DNA of 64,000 nucleotides from Saksenaea vasiformis B4078 (lineage: Eukaryota > Mucoromycota > Mucoromycetes > Mucorales > Saksenaeaceae), in assembly GCA_000697055.1 (NCBI GenBank), contig JNDT01002331.1, positions 124,001 to 188,000 of the forward strand, written 5' to 3'. Each line of letters begins with the position of its first letter. The stretch's first letter is position 1. A program made the position numbers and the translations under genes. Shown here in pieces: positions 49,738 through 62,200 of the stretch. Below the pieces are notes generated by a model. The model saw nothing but the letters and a program-made list of their open reading frames with translations. It was not told where the DNA came from and did not search any database.

Positions 49738-51059
49738 ACAACATTTGCATTTTGTCATAATATAATGCGTTCGATTGGTAAATTCGGTGCTATGCCTTCT
49801 TCGGTGCTACGATCATCGAGGTAAAATTCAAAACCGAGTACTAGTCGTTGTTGTTCAATATTGAACTTATGGTGGAGACACATCGCAGTGATTTGAGTTG
49901 TAGGTATCTGGAAATTTTGGCACTACATTTTTGCGATATATTGTCACCAAGCGGGAAACAAAGATACGAGACGAGATACCAAGGGTATCAAAGCCATATT
50001 CGATAATGGCGGTATCACTGGCTCGATCTTAAGCTGTACAGTGTCCGACAACCGAGATGTGTGCTGTCACAGCCAGTGCTGTCTGCATAATCCATCTCAA
50101 CTTGACATACCCATTACTTTAACGGTACCTACTATTGAACGTCCACAACTGTGTAGAAGGAGGTTGGTATTATGTACAAGATAATCATCATGAATTTATG
50201 GAATTTTCCGGTAACATGGTGGGCCATTTACATGTGAGATCCAGAAAAGTGTGCGCCGACATCTTCATCCGGCGTTTTCTGCATGAACTTGTATTTGGCG
50301 TTTCACGTAATCATGACAACTTTCTATCTGCTTGTACGGTCAAATTCGTCATGTCTTTCTCCTGTTCTATCTGTAAAGAACGAGATGGGGTTGCAGTCGT
50401 TTGGTGGTCTTTCCTTCCGCATTTCTACCATTCATCGTATATAGCTCGATTTTAACCAACACAGATATCAAAGTGAAAACGTCAACAATACGAATAATCT
50501 CTGTTCCGTTTCATCGAGGAAGCACGTCAATATTCTGCATGTCGTCTACCCTCGTAGTGTTTATATTATCTGTTAGCAAAGGCGTCCCTTCGCCACTTTA
50601 TTGGACGTTTTGGTGCTGATAAACATAGATACATTTACTACTTTTGATAGTTGACTTCATTAGCGTCAGAAAAAAGAAGATCCTACCATTGCTGGCGATG
50701 GCTTAACTGGAAAGCTATCTTCTTTTTCGTCGTAATAGGCGGTAGGATTTTTTTTGAGTTCTTTCATTTCTTTTCTGTGCGCAAGATTATGTTTGCCATC
50801 CTTCCGTAAATCCGAAGCAATCGAAGGAGACAATCATTATCGATCTACAGAACTATACCCGAACGAAGCAGAAAGTGTATAGTTGAGGCTATAGAGCCGT
50901 CTGATGCGAGTTTAATTGACAATGTCATCATGGATTACAAGCATAAAAGATGATAGACAAAGACATTATTATAAGATGCGGAACATGTCAGCCTTTATAG
51001 TCGATCCGGGCATTCCCTATTCGTATTCCAGGGATCGTTGTACATAGAGGCACATATAA
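49738..51059. other. Intergenic region downstream of the Apq12-like and UBP8 genes
   Basis: About 1.3 kb between convergent genes. A plus-strand ORF at 50135-50455 has no recognisable domain. The UBP8 3' end may extend into the last 100 bases because the final exon is unresolved. Confidence 0.4.
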
Positions 51060-53330
51060 CTAACATGATGACGTTAACATTGACAGATAGATGCATGCAA
51101 CATTTCCATACGCTTTACTATCCAAGACGTCTTTCTGATAGGCCATGGTTACACTGTGGTCGTCAAATTTAAACCACTAAACAAAGATGAATTGCCTCGT
51201 TTTCTCGGTACAGTTCTGTAATTACCTCTCCTCGATGTTTTGCAAACATTGTATAATGACCAGTGTCCATACGACCCTGATGATTTATGACCGCAAATAA
51301 AGTATATAGATTTTCGTCACTGAAATGGAATGTTAACAAGGAATGCAGCCTTCAATTCCTCCAGTACCTTTTTTTGCCAGATCTTCCTTTGGTGGTATAC
51401 GGTGACATATCAAGGTCCACAGGAAACTTGATTTTGGATTCTATTTTGCTTGCAGAACCTCCATGTTCAAAACGCTTTTGGAGAGAATAACAAAAAGATC
51501 ATGTTACAAGTCAAGCATAGTTGGATCCCTTGCGGTACCTTTAATTGGAAACTCAGAACAGGTGGGAGTCGCTTTACAGAAAGCTGTTTAGTAGCTTCCT
51601 ATACAGCAAGCAATAAATATCCGTTAAATCCTTTTTGTTAATTCTATACCTGAAATGTATTTCCGCATTTACTACAGCTGTAATCATTTGGGCCTAATTT
51701 TTCTGGGCATGTATATCTTTTTCCGTAGTTAGACATCTTCCGAGTTCAGATATTCCCCCCTTACCTATCCAGACAATCTGTTAAGGTGTTTCCCTGCTTC
51801 AGTCTCCGTCCGGTAAGCGGTACTGAGTCGTTCCCCTTGTCATCGTTCTTGCCTCCACCTTTAGCAGGTGGTGTCGTAAGTTTCTTCCTCTTTTCGGTTC
51901 GCAATCCCAGGCTGATGTCCAGCATGGGATCGCATGTGGTTGTTATGTTGCCGCATCTTAAACATGTTACACTGGATTGTAAAAGACCAGAAAACGTCTT
52001 GTGGACAATACAGTTACAATCCACCATGGACTGTCCTAATATAGAGTAAGTAACGCATAATAGTGATAAAATGACATGATACACCAACCTTTACATCCAG
52101 CATGGATATGATTCAGTGCACTGATAAAGAATTCATGAGCGTCCTGTTGCGCGTATCCCGCCATATCCTTGAGATTCATCCACATTGATTGTAGAAAGCT
52201 GCATGGGCCATAAGGCTCCTTTTTGCCAGAATAAAGCTGTACAAAAAACGGATAAGTAAGAGATCAACAAGCAAGTAATGATCGTTTCTTACCTGTGTAA
52301 ATAGGTTATCCATCTCGCAGCACAAACAGTATTTGTTTTCGCAAAGCTTAGGGTTATGCTGATCACTTAGGAAGTAGGCTTTGAGAAGTGGGTTATGCAC
52401 AAAGCTCTGAAGAATCACATTCATAAAACACGTATTGCCCATATTGCATAGGCCACGGATGCCCTGACAGGATGCCAGTGATGATTGTCGTACAATCGAG
52501 TTCATTTCCTGGTCGGACGGTTCCCACATGCGAGCTCTTTTCCGTCGTGACTCTATAAAAGAATTAGTCTTCTCCTTCAGGATCCTCGGTTAAAAGAGGA
52601 TATTTACTTTCACTTCGCACCAGCTCTTGTCGCACAATTCTATCGTTCAATTCCGTGTCATATACGTAGTCACCACATTCGTTACAGTATAAGGTTCGAT
52701 GTGCAAAATCCATGGCTATGACGGAGAGGATGGATGAATAAACGACAGTAAACGGATATGAATTGATATCAAAGGACATCATTCACCCCTTACCAAACGT
52801 ATGATTTTTTTGCTTCATGTGATCGCGCATGTGGCCTTTCCTCCAACAACCCATGTAAACGCAGTGCAGACATACATGGAGCCGTGATAAGGGGTCCGAA
52901 CACGTCAAGCATTGGGGTAGAAGAAGCTATCATAAAATACTTACCAAATCTGACGAATATACGCATTATGCATTGTCCTTCTTACCTCTTTCTTATTTAG
53001 TTTTCGTTTTTTCTTCCCATGCTCGGTCACAGGCCGTCGACTCTGATACCATGCTAAAGAATATCGAACAACCGACTGATAGTTGTCATATAGATCTCCC
53101 CCATCCTCGAAATCCTGCCGTCCATTTCGCTGTTGCTTGTACTTCATCAGGTGTGGACATCCTGAGGTCTGCGGCCTATGTTCGCCATTGTAAAACTCGG
53201 TTGGATTATCAGGTGCGTGCAGAATGTCATATACTGTGCTTTGTTGCATGTGCTCAGCAAAAGTAGGGGACGATGGCGGTGATAAAGGTGAGATGGGCGA
53301 ATCGGCCAATTCAGAAGGCTGGGATGACAT
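51060..53330 (-). CDS. UBP8: Ubiquitin hydrolase of the Ubp8/USP22 type (SAGA DUB module)
   Basis: Ubp8/USP22 removes ubiquitin from histone H2B as part of SAGA. The N-terminus is Ser/Pro-rich. A ZnF-UBP domain follows, spread over exons: CPHLMKYK, then LPQCLTCSDPLSRLHVCLHC, GCWRKGHMRDHMKQKNHTFAM and LYCNECGDYVYD. The USP catalytic fold has the Cys box GLCNMGNTCFMNVILQSF, QQDAHEFFISALNHIH, and VTCLRCGNITTTCDPMLDISLGL. Then YTCPEKLGPNDYSCSKCGNTFQ, LPPVLSFQLKRFEH, and the His box VINHQGRMDTGHYTMFAK followed by WFKFDDHSVT. About ten exons, about 560 residues. The end at 51060 is the first in-frame stop; the usual xYxLFY ending is not seen, so the last exon may be mis-drawn. Confidence 0.9.
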
Positions 53331-54625
53331 GTTGCCTTAGATAGTTGTTATGCTTGTATCTGTAAAGAAGGAGACGTGTCGGTAGTACTTCTTTCTCTGT
53401 GGCTACAAAGAAGTCACTGATGGAGCACTTTCAAGGCGGGATTTCCTTCGGACAGCTTTTGTACAGCTAACATACACGTGATGCTAGACAATCAGGCACA
53501 ATTGCTTTCTTTAACGTTTATTCCTCTTTTTTTACCTTACACCGTGCTTCGTCCTCTTCCCGGCAAGCTGATGGATCTTGCGCAAGAGCTAGATTACACG
53601 TGGAGATAGATATGGGACGTCGTTAAACGGGGGTTATGCAACACCGTCTTGGATCCCGAACAAACTTGTCAGTGTATGCTGAATAAACGAGGTTGATACA
53701 CCATTCTGTTGATCCATGAGTGAAATAACCATTTGGCATAATCGAATTTTCCGCCCTTAAGAGTTGCTCTTCTTCTTCTTCTTTTATATATATATAGCAG
53801 AGAAACTAGTGCGCCTTTGGCTGGCTGGCTGGTGTTTGATTTACACATTGAAAATTCAACTTATGATACTATTATGTGCCTTCTTGTATGATCATAGCGC
53901 GGCGATTAACTATGATGTACATTTTTGGACCATACTATAAGCTAATTACTGTTTCCTGCAAGTCATCCATGTATGATGAGCACTACATCAACTCTTGGCT
54001 GACAAATCAGCAATTAATGACATTAAATAAGATAGCATTGCAGTAGACTGAATGTTGACGTTCTCATTCACTATTTTCTATCCCTTTTCTACGGGATATC
54101 ACACGTTAGCTGTTACAATCGGCACGAAATGTTGGCAAATTACGTACCTTCTGCAAGATACTTTCTGCGACTAAAATCGGAACCATTATAGGTGTCTCAC
54201 CTAGAATTTCCTCCGCCTAATCTGATCCCTATCTTTTCTGCTTCCCTTTAATGCCTTCTTACTCTTGTTCTTTCAGCCGATCTTTCCATTGTACTCTGTT
54301 CCTTCTATTCTCTCTATTCCCATGTAATTTTCTCTTTTTGTCCTGCATATTTCAGCTGCAGTTCATATTTACTTTTCTCTTTTTTCCTTGCTGCTCTGAT
54401 AGGGCTTTGTTCAATCTCTTTGTTCTTAATGAATCGGACGAAATCAGACGTGTTGAAAAGCGTGACATTCGACATCAAAGAGACTTCTCATGTTCCAACT
54501 ATAAACGCTTTATGGGTCTACAAATGGATGTAATAGAGAACAATATACCCATCATCGGATAGTTTGAATGATGAATGTCTAGAACAGTAAGATTACAACA
54601 AGCCATGGGTATATTATAAACATAC
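53331..54625. other. Intergenic region, pyrimidine-rich block
   Basis: About 1.3 kb. It includes a ttcttc/tatata stretch near 53768-53797, a 4-bp (ggct) tandem at 53820-53832, and a long C/T-rich block at 54200-54400. An ORF over that block is low-complexity and unsupported. Confidence 0.45.
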
Positions 54626-55190
54626 TCAAGCTACAAGCTGATGGATCAGATCCATGTCACTTCTGGTAAACGCGTTATTGACGCGTTTCTGCTCGACGGT
54701 GTACTTTTGTCCCTTTTTAAGTAGTACCTCGGAGTCTATGATAGCCATAGCTCCGCCGCGATCAACAAGTGTAGACATCTTTACATATTTGGCAGCGACC
54801 AACACATCCTGTGTTTCTTTTGGTCCGAGTTTTAGCGCAGATGTGATCGCCTTTATCTCCACCAGCTTGTTGGTAACGTTCATGCTTATATCTAGTCCAT
54901 TTGCTCCAGCGTTGGCTCCGGCACCTCCATCTTTCAGGACCATTGGTAAATTCTGCGTATATCTAATATAGATGGAGCTGTCAGTGTCGTTTGTGAATCT
55001 GATCATATTACGATCATTTCGAAATATCCTGGCCAGTGAGAATTTTGAGTGTGATATAGAAGAAACTTTTATTCCTGGCGCGCTGATGGTCTCTGACTGT
55101 CCGCAAAGGTGATGGGACCCTTCTTCCTCTAGTGCTGTACGAAATGACTCCGTAACACTTTCATTGTCGTGTATTGTGGAGATCTCCCAT
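54626..55190 (-). pseudogene. Orphan family gene, copy 1 (5' end disrupted)
   Basis: The frame from 55006 (MIRFTNDTDSSIYIRYTQ) to the stop at 54626 is a paralog of the gene at 57319-58038. Paired segments: IRFTNDT vs ITFKNDT; KLGPKETQDV vs KLAPKESQNV; KYTVEQKRVNNA vs KHTVEQRDVINA. Homology continues in frame upstream of 55006 (KFSLARIFRNDRN, then ESFRTALEEE and STIHDNE) to about 55186. That matches the start of copy 2, but no in-frame ATG exists: the nearby ATG at 55190-55188 is in another frame, and about 45 residues present in copy 2 are missing. It is probably a pseudogene, or a truncated gene starting at 55006 (126 residues). An unrecognised intron could also explain it. Confidence 0.55.
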
Positions 55191-57318
55191 CTTCCTCGGA
55201 ATATTTGTCAAAGTGTTGTGAAGGAAGAGGTTAAACAAATAAGAAGAATCGGTGCTAGCTGTTTTATACCGGCAGTCCAAGTTAAGGAGTCAGCATGCGT
55301 ATGGTCAAGGTACCCTTGACTTCCTCTTCTTAACGCACTATATCACAAATATTCCTCTTTCCTGTCATTTATGGGTGATGTATTCCCTCAGCCATGAAAT
55401 TATAAGACATACCTATCCTAACCGACAAGTTTGTGGTACTCCTTTTTGATTGCATCCACTTTAATGCTCAGTTCATTATGTCTCATCTCAGCTAGATTTA
55501 TATTACGATCTATTTCAACCATCTGGGCGCAGCAATTTTTTTTTTCAAAAGTAAGTTTATCCACTTGCATAACAGACAAAGTCTTGCTTTGAAACAAAAT
55601 AAAGGGGGATGAAGGTCTGTCATAGTTGTGCTATATGACGTTTCACTTACAGAAATCTACTTTACCGATCCTATTGTACATTCGCCTGCTTTCACAGTAA
55701 CGCATATTATCCTTGCTGATACTGGTTAAGCACTGACCAAGTTTGTAAGTCTTGAACCAGCATTCTGGAATGGACATCAGACTGAGCTACGACGAGTTTC
55801 ATGCGAAGCTTGTATAGTGTGATGTCTTAGCCTTCTCCTTGGATCCCTTCCAAGAGTCTAAAGCATACATGTGACTTGTCTTAGATGCTTTTACAGGAAT
55901 GACATTTTGAGTATCCTGCAGTACGCACCTCACTGTGAAGATGAAAACGGGTATTTTTCACGAGGTTTTAACTAGATGAATGGGAAGATCCCACAGAACT
56001 TGGATTTGTTCTTGTAACACAAGAATTACCGACCTTGACTTACCATGGGTTATACTGATCTTTATAGAACAGGACTACGAAGCCAATGGATCTCGCCTTT
56101 ATCATTCTGCACATATACATGTCGTCACTTCTACGTAAGATTATTATTCGGCTGATATTCAACATAAATAATGTTACTTGCCAAAACACACACTCGCTTT
56201 CCAGCGTCGGATCAGGTATGCAGTAGGGTCACATTCCAACACATCTCTTCCTGGACGTTTTTGTTTACGCGAGTCCAGGTCCTCCTACCGAAGTACCCAG
56301 CTCATCAGCCTACTGATGTATGAACCAAACAAAAACGCGCTTCGCCACCTCACTTCAGATACAATCTGAAGAAACGCAACGATGAATACAATATGATTGA
56401 GCACGGTCGTCGCGAGGGTTGCTAGCGGCGGGATATGTGCTCGAATCAAAAAAGAGCACTCATATGTTATTACCAATAGAGTTATAAACGTCCCTGAACC
56501 TCGAGGTCGCTTATAATCTGAATTCACGCCGACATTTCTACGGCTTAATGTTACATCCGATGCAGTCAAACCTGCTACAGTTATACCAAAGATTGCCAAA
56601 GTTTTTACGACTATGCTGAGGCTACAGAGTCCTAAATTAGCACTATCTATCATAAACGAAAACTTTTTAGAAGTTTGACAGCCATAAAGAGGCTAGAACT
56701 GTATCGGGACTCGGTCATACGTCAGAAAAGTTGCATAATTCTGCTTTGGCAACACAAGACCATAGGAACCCTACATTATGTTGAGGCATTTACCGAGGAG
56801 ACGGTATTCCTTTCCTAATACAGATACAGGAGTTTTCAAAAAGGTAAGGCCATACTGCAGTCCTCAAGTCGCTTGTTCTAGCTAACTGTTTGTCAACAGT
56901 ATGCGTTTGGGGAGCTGATGCTGTATCCATGAACCAACCCATTATTGGCATTTTCATCAGATGGAAAGATTGGTGACGATAACTGAAGGTATAACACATT
57001 AAAGGCAGAGTCGGAAATAAAATCAATGCAAGCCGGACGACCTTACGGGTTCTGCTGAGTGCAGCTAAAGAACTATCACGACAGCTAACTTCATACGGCG
57101 GGTTATCCTGCTTGCCGACTCTGTATTATTTCTCCTTTTTGCAGAACGAAGTATAGTTCTGCTTGTTACAGAGAGAAGGTTGAGGCTGAAGGCCTATCTG
57201 ATCGAAATAATCCGTAGAATCACCGACTCTGTTTCTATGACCTGTTCTGTCTAACGGGATATTTTAAATATCATAGGTCAAGGACACTGAATCGAAACTA
57301 CAAGCGAAAATCTTTATT
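55191..57318. other. Region between the two orphan paralogs
   Basis: Apart from the membrane ORF at 56285-56653, only short unsupported ORFs are present (for example minus 56790-57026). No dispersed repeat copy was recognised. The space may hold remnants of the duplication. Confidence 0.4.
56285..56653 (-). CDS. Possible small multi-pass membrane protein
   Basis: 122-codon ORF with three to four hydrophobic stretches (GLCSLSIVVKTLAIFGITVAGL, FITLLVITYECSFLIRA, LATLATTVLNHIVFIVAFLQIV). The general shape is like small MARVEL-type proteins, but no signature residues can be named. It lies alone between the two orphan paralogs and could be part of a larger spliced gene; a GTACTT donor-like sequence lies just before its stop. 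Function unknown. Confidence 0.35.
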   Translation of the reverse strand: MIDSANLGLCSLSIVVKTLAIFGITVAGLTASDVTLSRRNVGVNSDYKRPRGSGTFITLLVITYECSFLIRAHIPPLATLATTVLNHIVFIVAFLQIVSEVRWRSAFLFGSYISRLMSWVLR

Positions 57319-58038
57319 TTATGAGCATACGCAGTCTACAGATTGATCCATACCGTCTATTACACCTCTACCGCATGCATTGATGACATCTCTCTGTTCT
57401 ACAGTATGTTTCCAGCCCCTTTTCACTAGCGCGTTGTAGTTCAGCAATGTCATAGTTCCATCACGGACAGCAAATGCAGATACCGTTACATATTCCGAGG
57501 CAGTCGATACATTCTGTGACTCTTTTGGTGCGAGCTTTACTATCGATTTGATTACTTCCTTTTTTACCAGCTCCTTGGCAACGTCGACCTTCAGATTTAT
57601 TCCACTTAGACCTCCACCAACTCTAGCGCATCCATTCCTGAGTACTGTTAGGAGGTCTTGTGTATACATGATGTAGATTGCTACAGTTGTATCGTTTTTG
57701 AATGTGATCATATCATCATATTTTTGAAATATATGACTCAGTAGAGGTCTTGGATCCGAGGCGGAAAGCATCTCAATTTCACTCACAAGTGGGACAGGCT
57801 TAACTTTCCACTCTTCACAGATACGATGATAATCTTCCTCATGCTTTTTTAGAAGTTTCGCAGCTTCTTGTTTATACTCTTCAGAATTATACCAATCAGA
57901 AGATGGGTATCCGTGTCTTCTTTCAAGAATGTCCCATTCATTGGTAATCCTCTCGCGATGTTCCTCTACTGCTGTGCGGAACCCGTCGTCCATATTTCTG
58001 ATATTGTGTATCGTAGATAACGGTTTGGACTGGCCCAT
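57319..58038 (-). CDS. Orphan family protein, copy 2 (intact)
   Basis: Single-exon ORF of 239 residues. The N-terminal half (to about residue 105) is charged and helical (FRTAVEEHRERITNEWDILERR, EYKQEAAKLLKKHEEDYHRICEEW). The C-terminal half from MITFKNDTTVAIYIMYTQDL onwards alternates hydrophobic and polar residues like a beta-sandwich, with LAPKESQNV, SEYVTVSAFAVRDGTMTLLN and KRGWKHTVEQRDVINAC. It lacks a signal peptide and membrane segments, so it is probably cytosolic. I do not recognise the family. The partly decayed paralog at 54626-55190 shows that the C-terminal domain and the N-terminal STIH segment are conserved. Function unknown. Confidence 0.65.
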   Translation of the reverse strand: MGQSKPLSTIHNIRNMDDGFRTAVEEHRERITNEWDILERRHGYPSSDWYNSEEYKQEAAKLLKKHEEDYHRICEEWKVKPVPLVSEIEMLSASDPRPLLSHIFQKYDDMITFKNDTTVAIYIMYTQDLLTVLRNGCARVGGGLSGINLKVDVAKELVKKEVIKSIVKLAPKESQNVSTASEYVTVSAFAVRDGTMTLLNYNALVKRGWKHTVEQRDVINACGRGVIDGMDQSVDCVCS

Positions 58039-58560
58039 CTGTGTCGGACGTTCTTCGGCTTCAGAGATGATAGCAGCGATTTCTTTGCCATGGTTGTTGC
58101 TGGGCCAAAATTGAGCATCATGTCATATCACCTGGACCATAGTAATATTTAAGCGAAAGACGATGTGAAGGGGACAAGTCCAGTACCGCGAAGTTTATAA
58201 CATTACTTTGTTTACAATCCAAGTTCAATGCTGTATGTGCCATAGGGCCACATGATGAAAATATTCTACAATTTACGTTGGTCACGCTGTTTCTAAATCC
58301 CTTCCTTTTTTTTTAGATACTTAGTGGGTACGACACCAGCGTCCAAGGCAAATTTTGATTTTATTTTTTATTGATATTTGCGTAGAGTTCTGTACATCCT
58401 CCGAAGGAGCCGGTTAGTGGAATCATAGGAAAATTGCGATATTTAATGATTGTTCTACTATCTTAGCGAATAAAATGAAATACAATCACATCACTTTAGA
58501 TATAAGTTCGATATCCGATGGATTCAAGAGGTTTCCTGGGAGATTTTAGAAAATCGAAAC

Positions 58561-58766
58561 TTTACTGTTTTTTGAACAACTGTTTACACTACTCTAAATA
58601 AATTATGCGTCCATGAAGAACCAAGTTTGCGCTAAGGAAATAATTGAATATGCGGTCATTAGTTCACAAATTGGCGACAAAGTAATACTGTACTTACATC
58701 AATTTGGTTTCCAGATGGGCGCATAATTTATTGGAGCAGCATAAAAAATTGTTCATTGTTAGTAAA
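58561..58766. repeat. Foldback (MITE-like) element with long imperfect terminal inverted repeats
   Basis: The left arm begins at 58561 (tttactg...), reads through ctctaaataaattatgcgtc and ends near 58626. The right arm, 58701-58766, is its imperfect reverse complement (inner part ttggtttccagatgggcgca, outer end ttcattgttagtaaa). Arms are about 65 bp with roughly 70-75% pairing by eye; the loop is about 75 bp. No transposase ORF lies inside. Target-site duplications were not identified. Confidence 0.7.
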
Positions 58767-58780
58767 TGGAAGATACTTTG

Positions 58781-59120
58781 ATGTATATAAATTGACATCC
58801 TCATCGGGGATGTTAAAGAGAACAGAGCCAAAGAAAAACAAAAAGGAAATTCGTACATTCGTTTAAGTACGGATTATTTTGGGTCGAACCTGTGCTTGAA
58901 ACATTTTTACTGCTTTGCGATGGGATACTGGGAATCCATCACTAAAGTACCTCAACGCAAAAAACGATTTTTGTTTCAATGAGACATTTCCTTATTGTGA
59001 GACATCTTTACTGCTTTCCGACGGGATATCGGAAAACCATCACTGAAGCACCTCAATGCAAAAACGAAGTTACACGCGAACTATTCGTAGGATTGACTCA
59101 ATAAACCACTTCTCGCCGCA
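58781..59120 (-). repeat. Dispersed repeat family R, copy C
   Basis: Opposite in orientation to copies A and B. Its first 20 bases, atgtatataaattgacatcc, are the exact reverse complement of the end of copy B. Two internal tandem units are present (tccatcactaaagtacctcaacgc and accatcactgaagcacctcaatgc). The far end (aataaaccacttctc) matches copy B's start. It lies 15 bp from the foldback element and about 100 bp from the DDB1 stop codon. Confidence 0.8.
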
Positions 59121-59221
59121 AAGACGCGTCAATATCCAGCGCTAAATTTATTCAACTTGAACGTAAAAGGACATAACTGACGCAAACGTTGATTCCAAGA
59201 ACTTTATTTACAACATAGAAA

Positions 59222-62200
59222 TTACGAATGAACGCTCATCAGTTCTTCCACGACTTTACACAAATCTTCAACCGTTGAGTCCAACTTTCGGCCTCCATTA
59301 TGTCCATCCACGACCTTTTGCATTTGCTGTGGTGTCAAGTCGAGGAAGCTTTCAATCAAATCACCATCGATAAAGTTGCTGCACTTGTCTATTCGGTCCA
59401 TAAGTGACACTTTCCTCCAACTATCCGTCGTGTTAGCCAGATCACGTCAACATAAGGAAACGCTTACTCTGTATGACTCAAATCTCCCACACTGCGGATG
59501 ACCCTATTCATGTTATTTTGCATCTGCCACAATAACTTGAATCTTTCTTCAGATAACGGTGCAATAACGCCAATGGCTCCACTAGCTGTAGCAAAAATTA
59601 AAGATTGTGCTACAGGCCGACTGTCAGGATCAGAGTGATTCATTCCCAGCGAACCTAAATAATGTCAGGACGTTAAGAGACGACAACTATATCTTACCGA
59701 AACGTAGCCGTTGTATACGCTCTCCCAAGTGCCATTGACTGACAGTCTTGAGCAATGGCTCGTCGGTAACGTCTTCCTTGTCGTTTCGTCTCACGACAAA
59801 CAGGTGTCCCTCTTCTTCTGCACTGATATATAGATCGTTGCTGAACGCTTCGACTGCTGTTACGTCCTTTCGAGTATCTTCACTCGCAAGATCTTCGAAA
59901 CTCTCTGTCTGTGGGTTGTATCTCACAGATTTCAATGCAAAAAATATGTCCCCCGCCACAATGATATCGTCGATAGTCGTCCAAGAATCAGTGCTTGCTG
60001 CAAGAGGATGTGAGCAAACAGAAATAAGCTGACCCTGCTCTCCTAGTTCTGCATCCCATCGGAAAAGATGAAGCTAGCAAGCTGTCAGCACCAATAACCG
60101 CACCGTCATTTTAATTGTACCTGTCCCCGTATGCTCGCCAGAAGTTTTCCTTGGAAAGGACGGAGTAATTCTACCATCCCCTCGGTCTCGATCTGATTGA
60201 TAAAGTTGAGTTTCCGTTGCTCCGTTACAGAAAATACGAATATTCTGCCGATGCTGTAAGATTCGTAATGATCACTTTCCACACCGGTGCCCAAAACGTA
60301 ATAATCGTTCGGATCATTATCAAATCTGACCGTTGCAACGGCAAGTGGCCGTTCAAACTGTTTGAAATATACACGATCCAATGCTAAAGCAGGTGAGCAT
60401 CATCATGCGGTGCAGAAAATAGTCTTACTGGAAAAGCTCTGGTCATCCAAGATCTCGAAGGCGCCCATAACAACAGCTTCGGAATAAGGTTCCGATGTAA
60501 GGGTCTCCGTAGTGATACCAAAAGTCCTTGAGGATTCCTGATATGTGATGCGTAATGGCGAATCGATAGTGGGTATTTTCGTGATGTGCAGCTTCTGAAT
60601 TTCTTCCATCTGTCCGATAACAAGACATTCTTTGGTAGTCAACGCAATCGCATCCGGGAACGAGAGACTGTTGAAGGACGTCACACATCGTACTTCCTGG
60701 AGAAACTGTTCAATCCAGCCAGTACCACAGACATTGCTTGTTTACCTTTAGGTTCACGTTGGAATAGATCAACTTCTGGTTTCGGCTATGAATTACACTG
60801 GGCTTATCTGATGCTGCAAAAACGTGTGTGGTGCCATTCGAGGTAAAGGTACCCAGCGAAATAGGTAGCTTTCCCAAAAAGGATCGTTTCTCATCCCATA
60901 ACCTGCCTTGTCGACTATCCAGCTTGAAATTGTAAAACTGACCGTCGCCTACATATATGGTAAGTATCAGGAATACCTACCCATAGACACATTTATGTTT
61001 ACCTAGCGCAACCAAAAGGTAGCAAATATCCTCAAACTTGGCCATCAATATGGATCGAGGCATGACCGTACCGCTAAGGCTCTTTTCAGCTATGATCTTG
61101 AGACTAGGAAGCGACAATAGCCGGACACCGATATCCTTCCATACACCGACGGCGATCACCGAAGATTGCAGTGGCATGAGTGGATCGATTGGAGTAATAT
61201 CGATACAGGAAACTTCTTGATCGAGTTGCGTTGCTCTGTAGGTCGTCACAAAAATGACTGTCAGACAGCAGATCAGAATGGACTGCACTTAATCTCTCCA
61301 TGGACTGGAGGAATTCATCCTTACCCTATCTTCACTAACTGTCTATCCACAATTTGCAATGCAACGACCCATCCATACCCTATCGAAATGACACACTGAC
61401 TTGGATTGATGGCCGCAACAGTGATCTGCGCCTGGTTTTCTGGGAACCATTCGTCCAACAAACAACCATCAATGCTGGAATCCATCAAACGAACGCTCGA
61501 ATCTGTGACTTGTAGTACGAGGTTGTCCACGACGTTAGCTGCAGCTAGTGTCCTCTTATCCAATGCAAAGCCAGAATAACTATCCAGCTGTTTCATAGCA
61601 GTGTCACGCAATTGTAAAAGGCACGTTTGGTTGATAAACGAGATTATCAACATATCGTCGTGTCTTTTCAAATACATAAATGTGAGTCATGATTCAGCAG
61701 GCGCGATATAAACTACGTACTTTTCATCAAAGGATGGACGCAGGGTCCATATGCCTTTTACTCCACTGATTTCTATTGCTGCCAGTTCATTGAGACCAAC
61801 ACCGTTTCGTATGATCCTTAATGAGCTATCCTTGGCAGCGCCTGAGCACATAATTAATTGGTCTTGACCCTAATTGTGATCGAATCAGTAATCTCTCGAT
61901 AGTACCTTCGGAGGCTTACCTGTTTATCTAGATCTGCTATACAAAAATCGCCTATAGGTCCAAGATTTGGAAATTCTTCAATAACTTCCAAAATATTATT
62001 ATTCTCCACGGTGTGTTGGTCATTGCCATTAATGTGGACCAGTTGCGAATCTCCTTCCACTGAACCGACAAAAACGACATCGTTATCTAGATAGGATAGA
62101 CAAGATGGTGTAGATATCTAGGACCAGTGCAACATCAGATACTTGTTTGGCCTTCCTATTTAATTTACTTACGCTTCCAAGGTTTATAAGACACAGCGAG

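Noticed and set aside
54251..54562. 103-codon plus-strand ORF rich in Phe, Leu, Ser and Cys
   Set aside because: It is the translation of a pyrimidine-rich block; no domain or conservation is visible.
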